In this document: positions 35,397 to 44,394 of the stretch, in pieces
How the letters are laid out: each line of letters starts with the position of its first letter
How positions within the stretch are numbered: the stretch's first letter is position 1
From: Candidatus Peregrinibacteria bacterium CG10_big_fil_rev_8_21_14_0_10_55_24
GTDB lineage: Bacteria > Patescibacteriota > Gracilibacteria > Peribacterales > Peribacteraceae
Assembly: GCA_002772745.1 (NCBI GenBank)
Contig: PFDV01000001.1
Location: 1-64,000, forward strand
Direction: 5' to 3'
Length of the DNA stretch: 64,000 bases
Notes under the pieces: model-generated
Told to the model about the DNA's origin: nothing
Databases searched by the model: none
The model's input: only the letters and a program-made list of their open reading frames with translations
Position numbers and translations under genes: made by a program

Positions 35397-37409
35397 CCAC
35401 AGCATCCCCGGTGCCCGTGCCTTGATCCTCTCGCGCTCAAGCTTGGCATGGTGGTCTGCACGGGCAGCGAGCACCGTGTAGAGCGGGGCGTCATTAGGAT
35501 AGAGCTTGGCGAAAAGATTCGCGAGCTCCACCACTTCCTCCACGTTGGAAGAGAGCGCAATGTAGTGGGCATTCACTTGTATCGCCTGCACGTACTCATA
35601 AATGAGTGCATCGAACTCCTCTCGCCGTTCATCGACTTGAGTGCGCTCCCCGGCAGCGAGGAGTGTCCGCACCAGCGACCGCGTGATGCCGATATCGTTG
35701 TAACGGCCCAGCACGTAAGCGCCATTGAGCGGTTCGATGGCATCGAAACTGTTGCCCGAAGCGAGGACCACTTCACCCAGGAGCTTCCAGGCACGGGGGT
35801 CTTCCTGGTTCACCTTCAGGTAATCACCGATGGCAGATTGTGCTTCTTTATAGCGCTTAAGTCCGTATAAAATTTGTGCACGACTAAGGTGCATATCCCT
35901 GCTCAACCACTCCCCGCGTGCAGCAGAGTACCACGTGAGCGCACGCTCCCCTTCCCCCATCTTTTCCAGGTGACGCCCCACAGAGGAGAGCACAATCCAC
36001 TGCGCCTCGAGGACGGCAACCGCAAGGAGAACCGTCATGAGGGAAATTTCGACAAATCGAACTAATTTTTTGTTCAGTTTTTTGCTCTCACTCCAGGGGA
36101 CTTCCAGTGCCAGGAGTCCAAGGAATATCCAGAGCGGCAGCGCTATCCCTACGAACTGGAGGTTGTAGTCAATCTGCGAGTGCGCAAGGAGCCCCAGAAC
36201 CGCGACGAAGAGGAAGGGCACCGGCGTATGCTTCTTCTCCCCCCATGGCAGCCACGCAACGCGGTAGAGAATAATCCCCACGAAGACGACAAAGAGGAGG
36301 GCCGCAACCCATCCGCGCTCCGCCGCGTACTTAAGAACCACGTTGTGCGGGTGATCGGACGTTGCCAGCACGTTCTCTTCCATCCTGGGCTGAATGAACC
36401 GGAAGCTGTAGGGACCCCATCCCAAAACCGGACGCTGCATGGCAAGAGCCGCCGCTTGGCCCCAGAAGTTTCCTCGTTCGGAAATCGAGGATGTTCCCTC
36501 ACTTGCGGTAAAGGTGACCTTTTCCTCCACTGTTTGCACAGCGAAGCGCTCGCCTCTGAGTGCATTGGCCCCCAGGAAGAGTGCGAGAGTTGTAAAGAGG
36601 ACAATCACTGCGAGTGTCAGGGGTTTCTTCCACTCGATATGCCGCTCTCTCCCCGCCCATTCGATGAGCCCCCAGACGACGAGCTGACCTGCGAAGGCGA
36701 TGATTGCACCACGTGAGAAGCTCAATGCGAGAACACCCCAATCAATACCGAGGAGGAGCGCCCACACGAGCGCGTGGGTAAAGCGCTTCTCGCGCTTAAG
36801 CCACCACGCGGCAAGCGGCCACGTAAGGAGGAGAAAATCCGCCCACGCGTTGGGCCAGTAGTCCGTGTGGAACCTGGGATCGAAGAACGTCCCCACCATC
36901 CGGTTCACGGGCTGGAGCGCGTACACAGCGACACTCAAACACGCCGCGAGGAATGTCCCCGCGACGAGCACGCGCGAAAGCCGCAGCGTGAAGCGTTCCC
37001 GATCCATGGGGAGCGTGAGCGTACGCACAACCCAAAGGAAAACCATCCCCAGCGCCGCAGTGGCGAGCACTTCATCGAGCCCGTAGTTCTTGGTCGTGGA
37101 AGTGATGTAACTTGCTATGGTCAAAAGAATGAACCCGAGGACCAACCCCCACAGGAGCAGAGGCGCCTGGGCTTTACGCTGGTCTTTCCACCACCACACC
37201 ATGGTGAGGAACCATCCTAAGAGGAGTAAGAGCCATGTGCTCTCCAGTGTCTTCCCCCCCTTCCAGAAGAGCGCGAAGGCAGTGAATCCTAAGAGCAACC
37301 ACTCTGCAATACTGCGCCAGGGAAGATTGGGGAAGACTTGGAAGAAGAACCAAGAAAGTTTCTCTCTAAGAGCGATGAACATACCAGGGTATGATTGCAC
37401 AAAAGCCAT
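35394..37409 (-). CDS. O-antigen ligase-like membrane protein with C-terminal TPR region
   Basis: Many TM helices, LGWGPYSFRFIQPRMEENVLATSDHPHNVVLKYAAERGWVAALLF; TPR-like C-terminus. Confidence 0.8.
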   Translation of the reverse strand: MAFVQSYPGMFIALREKLSWFFFQVFPNLPWRSIAEWLLLGFTAFALFWKGGKTLESTWLLLLLGWFLTMVWWWKDQRKAQAPLLLWGLVLGFILLTIASYITSTTKNYGLDEVLATAALGMVFLWVVRTLTLPMDRERFTLRLSRVLVAGTFLAACLSVAVYALQPVNRMVGTFFDPRFHTDYWPNAWADFLLLTWPLAAWWLKREKRFTHALVWALLLGIDWGVLALSFSRGAIIAFAGQLVVWGLIEWAGRERHIEWKKPLTLAVIVLFTTLALFLGANALRGERFAVQTVEEKVTFTASEGTSSISERGNFWGQAAALAMQRPVLGWGPYSFRFIQPRMEENVLATSDHPHNVVLKYAAERGWVAALLFVVFVGIILYRVAWLPWGEKKHTPVPFLFVAVLGLLAHSQIDYNLQFVGIALPLWIFLGLLALEVPWSESKKLNKKLVRFVEISLMTVLLAVAVLEAQWIVLSSVGRHLEKMGEGERALTWYSAARGEWLSRDMHLSRAQILYGLKRYKEAQSAIGDYLKVNQEDPRAWKLLGEVVLASGNSFDAIEPLNGAYVLGRYNDIGITRSLVRTLLAAGERTQVDERREEFDALIYEYVQAIQVNAHYIALSSNVEEVVELANLFAKLYPNDAPLYTVLAARADHHAKLERERIKARAPGMLW

Positions 37410-37450
37410 GGCACCGTATACTCCACCTGCTCTTTCTCAAGCCCCGATAT

Positions 37451-37537
37451 GCCGATGTGGCGGAATTGGTAGACGCGCACGCTTCAGGAGCGTGTAGGAG
37501 CAATCCTGTGAGAGTTCGAGTCTCTCCATCGGCACCA
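37451..37537 (+). tRNA. tRNA-Leu(CAG), CCA encoded
   Basis: GCCGATGTGGCGGAATTGGTAGACGCGCACGC-TTCAGGA-GCGTG...variable arm...GTTCGAGTC...CATCGGCACCA. Confidence 0.95.
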
Positions 37538-37678
37538 AAGACATTCCACTGTATTACCAATAGATCAGCTATGCCTGCGTTGTGTTCGGCAGATATACCC
37601 TTGCTTTGGAGGCAATTGTTTTTATTTATTTTTATGATATAATGTTACTAACAGACACACGCCTCCCCACCAACAACC

Positions 37679-38497
37679 ATGCCAGAAGGAAAGGCCAGCT
37701 ACATTTACGATTCCAACCGCGATGCGAAACCTCTCGCAGTGGTTGATGTCGGTGGCCATAACGTTGTGGTGTACGCCGAGAGGAACATCTGGCGCACGAG
37801 TGACGGCATACTCACGCCGGATCTGCACCTCACCTTCAACTTCCCGGATATGGACGAAGAGACGAGGAAGCAGCACTGCTGGGATTGCGTGGGACAGATC
37901 CGGAAAGTGTTCCAGGATCAGCTGGGGCACGATACGCAAATTGCATACGCGAATGATGGGATTATTCTCACTCCGAAGGCAGTGGAACACAGTGAAAGAG
38001 AAGCAGGAGAAGCCAGCCAACTCCAAGCGCACCCCGCATTCTTTGAATCTCGTGAAGGTCTCTCGCGGAAAATCCTCGCGGGTGTAACTGCTCTCCAGCA
38101 ACGTATCTACGGCCTTTTGAATGACCCGAATACCGCGCAAGCCGAACAATTGTCATCCGACCCACCCGCAACGCAGGAATCCTTCGAACTGGCAAAACGC
38201 GCATTGGCAAGCGCCGTGTGGTATTACGAAGAAGAAAAGGAGGTGCACATGGAAAATGGAGCAATTGGAATCGAACGTGAACACTGGAAAAGTTTCATTA
38301 CGCCATCAGCGGATCAAGCCGAAGAGATGGCAGCAGCGAAACTCGACCATGGACTACGAACGCTCTTCGCACAGATGGCGCTCGATATCGGCGTCGTACA
38401 CCGTCGAAAATGTGTAGATGGCCAATTGTGGATCCTCCGCGCTACTCCGGAAAGCTGCGAGCGATTGGTCGCATCGGGCATCGGCTCACAATATTAA
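37679..38497 (+). CDS. Hypothetical protein, 272 aa
   Basis: Promoter TTGTTT-16-TATAAT (37616-37643); no family recognised. Confidence 0.65.
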   Translation: MPEGKASYIYDSNRDAKPLAVVDVGGHNVVVYAERNIWRTSDGILTPDLHLTFNFPDMDEETRKQHCWDCVGQIRKVFQDQLGHDTQIAYANDGIILTPKAVEHSEREAGEASQLQAHPAFFESREGLSRKILAGVTALQQRIYGLLNDPNTAQAEQLSSDPPATQESFELAKRALASAVWYYEEEKEVHMENGAIGIEREHWKSFITPSADQAEEMAAAKLDHGLRTLFAQMALDIGVVHRRKCVDGQLWILRATPESCERLVASGIGSQY

Positions 38498-38575
38498 TAG
38501 GTCCGCTTTGCTGCAGATACCAATCCATCGGAGCATTGTGCAAAGTACAATGTCTTAGGAGGAAGCACGGAGGCT

Positions 38576-38728
38576 TCAGTCCTCCTTCCTCTCAATCTCA
38601 TTCTGGATCTTTACCCCGGGGACTTCTTTGCGCACCTCATTCTGTGCACACTGCTTGCCGTAGAACGTGGTGCAGCTCCCAAAGAGCACGAGCACGTCCT
38701 GACGAACCTCGTAGCGGAAATCCCGCAC
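38576..38728 (-). CDS. Small BON-like domain fragment, 50 aa
   Basis: DVLVLFGSCTTFYGKQCAQNEVRKEVPGVKIQNEIE resembles a BON repeat; GTG start is speculative. Confidence 0.3.
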   Translation of the reverse strand: MRDFRYEVRQDVLVLFGSCTTFYGKQCAQNEVRKEVPGVKIQNEIERKED

Positions 38729-38763
38729 CTTCCAAACCTCCCTTACCTCCCAAACCCATTCCG
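38719..38763. repeat. 9-nt-phased pyrimidine array (locus R4)
   Basis: AATCCCGCA|CCTTCCAAA|CCTCCCTTA|CCTCCCAAA|CCCATTCCG. Confidence 0.7.
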
Positions 38764-38794
38764 CGTATACTCCCCCCGCCCTCCCCCCTAAACC

Positions 38795-39541
38795 ATGTCG
38801 TTCATCCGCCGCGCTCTCGAGATGCCCTTCGTCGCTCCCGCCCTCACGCTGGGCCTCTGTGTCATTGTCGCTACCGCGCTCGCCGCGAATACCGCGTACC
38901 GCGTGAAGACGCTGGGCAACGCGATCTCGGTGACAGGATCGGCACAGCGCGAGGTGACGTCGGACATGGCCAAGTGGCGGGTGAATATCTCCGTTTCCAC
39001 GGGGCTTTCCGACTTGAAGGAAGGCAATGACGCTGTTACAGAAGCACTCGGGCGTCTGCGAGCGTACCTCTCGAACCATGAGGTCGCGCCGGAGGCGATC
39101 ACGATCTCGCCCATGAACATGTTCCCGCTGACCAACGGGTACGAGAACGGCAACCAGACCATCGGGTACCAGATGAACCAGGATGTTCTGGTGGAATCGA
39201 GTGACGTTGAGGGCCTTACGCAAATCGCACAGAACGTGGGAGAACTTTTGGGAGAGGGTCGCGCCGTCGTCTCCTCTGCAGGCCTGGAGTACTACGTAAG
39301 CTCGCTGCCTGAACTCAGAGTGGAGATGATGACGGATGCGACGAGTGACGCGCGCGACCGCGCAAAGAATATCGCCCAGAGCGTAGGATCGCGCTTAGGA
39401 TCGCTCACCTCCGCGAGCATGGGCGTTTTCCAGGTGACGCCGGTCAATTCCGTGGACTACTCCGACTACGGCATGTACGACACCTCAACGATCGAAAAGA
39501 AGATCACGGCGATTGTCCGAGCGTCGTTCCTGATCCGGTAG
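38795..39541 (+). CDS. SIMPL-domain (DUF541) protein
   Basis: VTGSAQREVTSDMAKWRVNISV, GYQMNQDVLVESSDVEGL, DARDRAKNIAQSVGSRLGSL. Confidence 0.88.
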   Translation: MSFIRRALEMPFVAPALTLGLCVIVATALAANTAYRVKTLGNAISVTGSAQREVTSDMAKWRVNISVSTGLSDLKEGNDAVTEALGRLRAYLSNHEVAPEAITISPMNMFPLTNGYENGNQTIGYQMNQDVLVESSDVEGLTQIAQNVGELLGEGRAVVSSAGLEYYVSSLPELRVEMMTDATSDARDRAKNIAQSVGSRLGSLTSASMGVFQVTPVNSVDYSDYGMYDTSTIEKKITAIVRASFLIR

Positions 39542-39577
39542 GGGGATCCACTCCCTCTCTGTTTTCCTGGGCATTCC

Positions 39578-40009
39578 GTGCCACTAGATATAGCATTGCC
39601 CCTTATGGATACCGTTGAAGAATTTAATCTCTCAAAACGATGTGCCATTGAACACGAACAGCAAGCATATGAGCTGGCGGATGATGTTATTCCGATAATA
39701 CGTGAACACTGCGAGATCAACAGAGAACATCTCGCTCATACCTTCGCGATAGCGCTTGGCTGGGAGTACAACCAACGAATCAGCAAAGAATTCTCTCAAC
39801 AACTACGAATCACACACGGCGATATGGGGAAAGTATCTGACATCGAAGCGTGCATACAGTTGTTCTTAAGAAAGAACCCGATTCACAACTTTAGACACAT
39901 GTATGCTCTTGCCCTCATCCGGCGATACGGATTTATTTTGAATTGCCATGGGTACGACGATGACCCTCTTGATCCCGATGCGGCAAAACCGTCTACGTTT
40001 ACTTGGTAA
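39578..40009 (+). CDS. Hypothetical protein, 143 aa
   Basis: Complete ORF in a gap consistent with one gene; no family recognised. Confidence 0.5.
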   Translation: MPLDIALPLMDTVEEFNLSKRCAIEHEQQAYELADDVIPIIREHCEINREHLAHTFAIALGWEYNQRISKEFSQQLRITHGDMGKVSDIEACIQLFLRKNPIHNFRHMYALALIRRYGFILNCHGYDDDPLDPDAAKPSTFTW

Positions 40010-40037
40010 TAAACTGCCTGCTCTGAACAGCAAGGCC

Positions 40038-40077
40038 TTGACTCCCGTCTTTAGCACTCTATAATTTCGACTGCTAA
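40038..40077 (+). promoter_or_regulatory. groESL promoter with CIRCE (HrcA) operator
   Basis: TTGACT-16-TATAAT; TTAGCACTC (40051-59)-N9-GACTGCTAA (40069-77), one mismatch to the CIRCE consensus. Confidence 0.88.
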
Positions 40078-40156
40078 CCCGTTGCCTACGGGGTTCTAGC
40101 GGCCCTTTTGCAACGCTCCAACGCATTCTCTCCTTTCCCCTTTCCCATTACTTCTT

Positions 40157-40486
40157 ATGGCAGACCTCCCCAAGCTCGCGGTGAAGATCGAACCTCTCGG
40201 TGACCGCGTGGTCGTCCACCCGCTCGAACAGGAACTTGTGACGGCTTCCGGCATCGTCATCCCCGATACCGCCTCCGGCGAAAAACCCAGCCAAGGCGTC
40301 GTGCTTGCCGTAGGCAAGGGCGGCGTGGGCAAGGACTGCGCCAATCCCTCAGAGTTTCTTAAAGTCGGCGACACTGTGCTCTTTGGCAAGTACGCCGGTG
40401 ACGATGTGAAACTCAAAGGCAAAGACGGCAAGGACGTGGAGGTCAAAATCCTCCATCTGGATTCTGTCCTGGGCCGCGTTTCCTAA
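40157..40486 (+). CDS. groES: Co-chaperonin GroES
   Basis: [48 protein letters not shown]. Confidence 0.95.
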   Translation: MADLPKLAVKIEPLGDRVVVHPLEQELVTASGIVIPDTASGEKPSQGVVLAVGKGGVGKDCANPSEFLKVGDTVLFGKYAGDDVKLKGKDGKDVEVKILHLDSVLGRVS

Positions 40487-40487
40487 A

Positions 40488-40552
40488 CCTCCCGCACCTC
40501 CCGCTCCTTCCGCACCTCCCACACCTTCCTTACTTCCCTTACCTCCCCCACT
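40488..40552 (+). repeat. 9-nt-phased pyrimidine array filling the groES-groEL spacer (locus R5)
   Basis: CCTCCCGCA|CCTCCCGCT|CCTTCCGCA|CCTCCCACA|CCTTCCTTA|CTTCCCTTA|CCTCCCCCA|CT-ATG. Confidence 0.88.
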
Positions 40553-42181
40553 ATGTCCGCAAAACAACTCCTCTTCGGGACCGAAGCCCGCGAGAAAGTC
40601 CTCAAGGGTGTCGCGCTCCTCACCAAGGCCGTGCAGGCCACCATGGGTCCAAAGGGCCGCAATGCCGCGATCGAAAAGAAGTACGGCGGACCGACCGTCA
40701 CCAAGGACGGCGTTTCCGTCGCCAAGGAGATAGATCTCGATGATCCCTTTGAAAATATGGGCGCGCAACTTGTGCGCGAGGCGGCGACCAAGACCAACGA
40801 CGCCGCGGGCGACGGGACGACCACGGCCACCGTGCTCGCCCACGCCATTATGAAGGAAGGTCTCAAGCACCTTGCCTCCGGCTCGAACCCCATCGCCATC
40901 AAGCGTGGCATTGAGAAAGGAGTGAAGGCAGTCAGCGCCGAGCTGGAAAGGCTCAAGAAGGACGTGAGCAAGAAGGAGGAGTATGCCGCAGTGGCGACGA
41001 TCTCCGCACAGGACAATGAAATCGGCGAGGTTATCGCCGAGGTCATCGACCAGGCCGGAAAGGACGGAGTCGTTACCGTAGAAGCAGGCCAGACCTTTGG
41101 ATTGGAAAAGGAGTACGTGGAAGGAATGCAGTTCGATAACGGCTATATCTCCCCCTACTTCATCACCGATACGCAGAAGATGGAGGCCATCTTCGAAAAC
41201 GCCCACATCCTCATCACCGACAAGAAGATCGGCTCCATCCAGGAGATCCTGCCGCTCTTGGAATCACTGGCGCAAAAAGGCCGCAAGGAGATCGTCATCA
41301 TCTCCGAGAACGTGGAGGGCGAAGCCCTGGCCACACTCGTCGTAAATAAGCTCCGTGGCACTTTCTCCGCGCTCGCAGTCAAAGCCCCGGCCTTTGGAGA
41401 CCGCCGCAAGGAAATCCTCAAGGACATTGCCGCTCTCACGGGCGGTCGCGTGATTTCCGAAGAGATCGGATTGAAGCTGGAGAACGCAACAATGGATGAC
41501 TTGGGAACCGCCCGCAGGGTGGTCGCTAACAAAGACAACACGCTCATCGTGGATGGCGGCGGACACAAGGAAGACATTGAAGCGCGCATCAATCAGATCA
41601 AGGCGGCGCTGGAAACCACGAAGTCCGATTTCGACCGCGAAAAGCTCCAGGAGCGTATGGCCAAGCTCTCCGGCGGTGTCGCCGTGATCAAGGTGGGCGC
41701 CGCGACGGAAGTGGAGCAGAAAGAGAAGCAGCACCGCGTGGAGGATGCACTCTCGGCTACGCGCGCAGCTGCCGAGGAGGGAATCGTCCCGGGCGGCGGT
41801 ACCGCGTACCTGCGTGCGCTTAGTGCGCTCGACAAGGTGAAAACAGACAACGACGATGAAGCAATCGGCATCGACATCATCCGCCATGCGCTGGAGGCCC
41901 CCTGCCGCACGATTGCAGAGAACGCAGGAATCGCCGGTGAAGTCGTGCTCGAAAAGGTGAAGAAGGAGAAGGGCAACGTCGGCTACAACGTGCTCACCGA
42001 CAGCTATGAAGACCTGGTGAAAGCCATGGTCATCGACCCCAAGAAGGTGACGCGCTCCGCACTGGAAAACGCTGCTTCCGTCGCCTCCATGTTCTTAACA
42101 CTCGAGGTGGCGATCACGGAAATTCCCAAAAAGGAGGAGTCTCACCCCATGCCTCCGGGAGGCGGGATGGATGACTTCTAA
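40553..42181 (+). CDS. groL: Chaperonin GroEL
   Basis: [45 protein letters not shown]-terminal PPGGGMDDF. Confidence 0.97.
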   Translation: MSAKQLLFGTEAREKVLKGVALLTKAVQATMGPKGRNAAIEKKYGGPTVTKDGVSVAKEIDLDDPFENMGAQLVREAATKTNDAAGDGTTTATVLAHAIMKEGLKHLASGSNPIAIKRGIEKGVKAVSAELERLKKDVSKKEEYAAVATISAQDNEIGEVIAEVIDQAGKDGVVTVEAGQTFGLEKEYVEGMQFDNGYISPYFITDTQKMEAIFENAHILITDKKIGSIQEILPLLESLAQKGRKEIVIISENVEGEALATLVVNKLRGTFSALAVKAPAFGDRRKEILKDIAALTGGRVISEEIGLKLENATMDDLGTARRVVANKDNTLIVDGGGHKEDIEARINQIKAALETTKSDFDREKLQERMAKLSGGVAVIKVGAATEVEQKEKQHRVEDALSATRAAAEEGIVPGGGTAYLRALSALDKVKTDNDDEAIGIDIIRHALEAPCRTIAENAGIAGEVVLEKVKKEKGNVGYNVLTDSYEDLVKAMVIDPKKVTRSALENAASVASMFLTLEVAITEIPKKEESHPMPPGGGMDDF

Positions 42182-42196
42182 GAACGCAATACGCGC

Positions 42197-42223
42197 AAGA
42201 GGCTGCCAAAAGCAGCCTCTTTT
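42197..42223 (+). terminator. Intrinsic terminator after groEL
   Basis: AAGAGGCTGC-CAAAA-GCAGCCTCTT-TT. Confidence 0.85.
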
Positions 42224-42275
42224 GTAATCTCCATCAAACGCTTGCTTGGCAAGCGAAGGAGGGTAGTGTCCTTGC

Positions 42276-42695
42276 ATGCCCCTCGTGGAGAACGATGTCC
42301 TGGCGCAGGAGGATGCAGACCCCCTGAAACACCCGTACTCACTCACCTGCCGAGATCTGCGGCCGGGCGAGCTCCCGGTCCTCCAGTGCAACATGCGCGT
42401 GGATCTCTGCGACTACGAAACCCTGTGTGCCGTAGGCAAGGAGCGTTACCGCTCTGCCGTGCGGCATGCGTGCATGAAAGTCTTCGACGCTGCACTCGGC
42501 GGCGACCAGAGCATTCTTGAAGAGTACGATCCCGCACACAACAATGGCCACCGCCACAAAGACCAGGTGCTCCAGCGCGCTGTTCGCACCACGGAGCACT
42601 ACATTACCACCCTCACGTTCCTTCCGGAGGAGATACGCAAGGATCTCGTTCGCCTGCCCGGCAAGTGGCAGACGGAGTACGCCACCATGGGGTAA
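42276..42695 (+). CDS. Hypothetical protein, 139 aa
   Basis: ORF after the groEL terminator; Cys/His-containing; no family recognised. Confidence 0.5.
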   Translation: MPLVENDVLAQEDADPLKHPYSLTCRDLRPGELPVLQCNMRVDLCDYETLCAVGKERYRSAVRHACMKVFDAALGGDQSILEEYDPAHNNGHRHKDQVLQRAVRTTEHYITTLTFLPEEIRKDLVRLPGKWQTEYATMG

Positions 42696-42872
42696 AGGTT
42701 GAGGAATGCGCTCCGCGAGGCGCGCTGCAGAGAGAGCCGACTTCACCTACCTCGTATCCTCCTCCAATTCTTGCTCTAAACATGCTATTGGGCTACTTCG
42801 CATATCCTGAGCTTGACCGGGAAGACCCCTGCGGATGCATACTAATCTCCTTTCATTTTCCCTCCGCTCATC

Positions 42873-43988
42873 ATGCCAAACTCACACTTCGACGAGACTA
42901 TGGAAATTTTTCACGATGAGAGCCGCCCGCCGCACTTCCTTGCAATGGATCAGAGCAAGAAGACGCATTGCAAGCACATGGCTCAGTTCGGAATTCCCGT
43001 AGCAGACGATGCGGACTTTGAACGCAAAGCCACGCAGATCCGTCAGGCGATCTGCACTACACCCAACCTGGGGCAGTACTTTACCGGAGCAATCCAGGCG
43101 GACGACGCCTACGCGCTCACGGGACCGGACGGCAGACCGCTCATGGAGCACCTGCGTGAACAAGGCGTTGAGCCTATTGGAAAGAAGTGCGGTCTGGTGA
43201 ACGATCCCAATGATCAAATGCACGGGTTGATCCCCGTGAAAGACATGGCGGCACTGCCCGAACAACTGGAGGCATTGGTGGGGATGGGCATCCACGTCGG
43301 AAAGTTCCGCAACACCGTCGCAGCCGTCGTCCAGGAGCGCGGCAAAGAAGCCGCAGCTGTCCAGATGGCCCACATCCACGAGCAGTGTGCGCGCAACGGC
43401 AAAATCGCTGCCGTGCTCGAGCCGGAGTTCCTCCTCAAGAATCCCGGAACCCTGGAGCAGAACGAAGCCCTGATGACCGAAGTGCTCTCCCACCTGTGGG
43501 AGCGCATTGAGGCCGGTGACTTTAGGAACCACCCCTTCTTCATCAAGACGAGCTTCCCCACGCCGGGGACAGAGAGCGGCGAGCCGATCAATCCGGAGGA
43601 ATCTGCCGCAGCGATGCAGCGCATCTTGGAACGCACAGAGTTGCCTCCGGAGCTCTTTTTGGTCTTCCTCTCGGGAGGCCATGACCCCAGGACTTCCCGC
43701 TTGCTCCTCACTGCCATGGCGCAGCGCACAGGTATCAAGCAACGCATGGGCAGCTCCTTCTCCCGTGCGATTCTGGAGAGCACGTACAGGCAGGCGTTCC
43801 GCTACGGCGACTGCAGTACGGCGGCGGCGCAGGACGAGATCCTCAAGCAGGGGAACCTCAACGAGCAGGCAATGCGCGGGCGCTACGAGCCGTCGTACGA
43901 GGATCCGCGTATCCGCCACGAAGATCTGGTGCGGGTGCTCGATCCGGATGCGATCCTCTGCGATCAGCAGGAAGACCGCTCTGTTTAA
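42873..43988 (+). CDS. Divergent class I fructose-bisphosphate aldolase-like protein
   Basis: FLAMDQSKKT, GIHVGKFRNTV (Schiff-base Lys region), AAVLEPEFL, VFLSGGHDP. Confidence 0.7.
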   Translation: MPNSHFDETMEIFHDESRPPHFLAMDQSKKTHCKHMAQFGIPVADDADFERKATQIRQAICTTPNLGQYFTGAIQADDAYALTGPDGRPLMEHLREQGVEPIGKKCGLVNDPNDQMHGLIPVKDMAALPEQLEALVGMGIHVGKFRNTVAAVVQERGKEAAAVQMAHIHEQCARNGKIAAVLEPEFLLKNPGTLEQNEALMTEVLSHLWERIEAGDFRNHPFFIKTSFPTPGTESGEPINPEESAAAMQRILERTELPPELFLVFLSGGHDPRTSRLLLTAMAQRTGIKQRMGSSFSRAILESTYRQAFRYGDCSTAAAQDEILKQGNLNEQAMRGRYEPSYEDPRIRHEDLVRVLDPDAILCDQQEDRSV

Positions 43989-44062
43989 GTCCAATATTTC
44001 TTAGCTCTCTATTATCAATGGAGCCCTGTACTATGCGGTTTTCTCTGTTCTACTTTTGTGTA

Positions 44063-44091
44063 CAAAAAAAACCGCCGATCAAGGATGGCGG
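44063..44091 (-). terminator. Intrinsic terminator
   Basis: Minus strand CCGCC-atccttgatc-GGCGG-TTTTTTTT. Confidence 0.75.
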
Positions 44092-44127
44092 CCAGGTCCT
44101 CCGGTCCACGGGTGAGAGGACACCTCT

Positions 44128-44307
44128 CTAGCAAAACGCTAGGTAGGCGCACACGAGTGCGCCAAGTGCGCAGAGCACTGCGAGCACTCGCAATACTCTT
44201 TGGAAGTCCGCTATGCGGATTCCATTGGCCCAGCGAACGCACATCGTACTTGCTCCCACAAACAGGAGAGCAACGATAAGGTAGAAAAGCTCCGCGAAGC
44301 CGAACAT
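44128..44307 (-). CDS. 59-aa two-TM microprotein
   Basis: MFGFAELFYLIVALLFVGASTMCVRWANGIRIADFQRVLRVLAVLCALGALVCAYLAFC; AAAGGAGGTGAT SD just upstream; terminator downstream. Confidence 0.7.
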   Translation of the reverse strand: MFGFAELFYLIVALLFVGASTMCVRWANGIRIADFQRVLRVLAVLCALGALVCAYLAFC

Positions 44308-44394
44308 GCGCATCACCTCCTTTCAATGACCGGAGGAAAAAGAGTGTAGTACGCAGAACAAACCCCTCCAACACAATACACAGAGAAACGGACT

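Noticed and set aside
38576-39223. 215-aa minus-strand ORF over the SIMPL gene
   Set aside because: Most of it is antisense to SIMPL and passes through the 9-nt array; only the last ~50 codons look protein-like.
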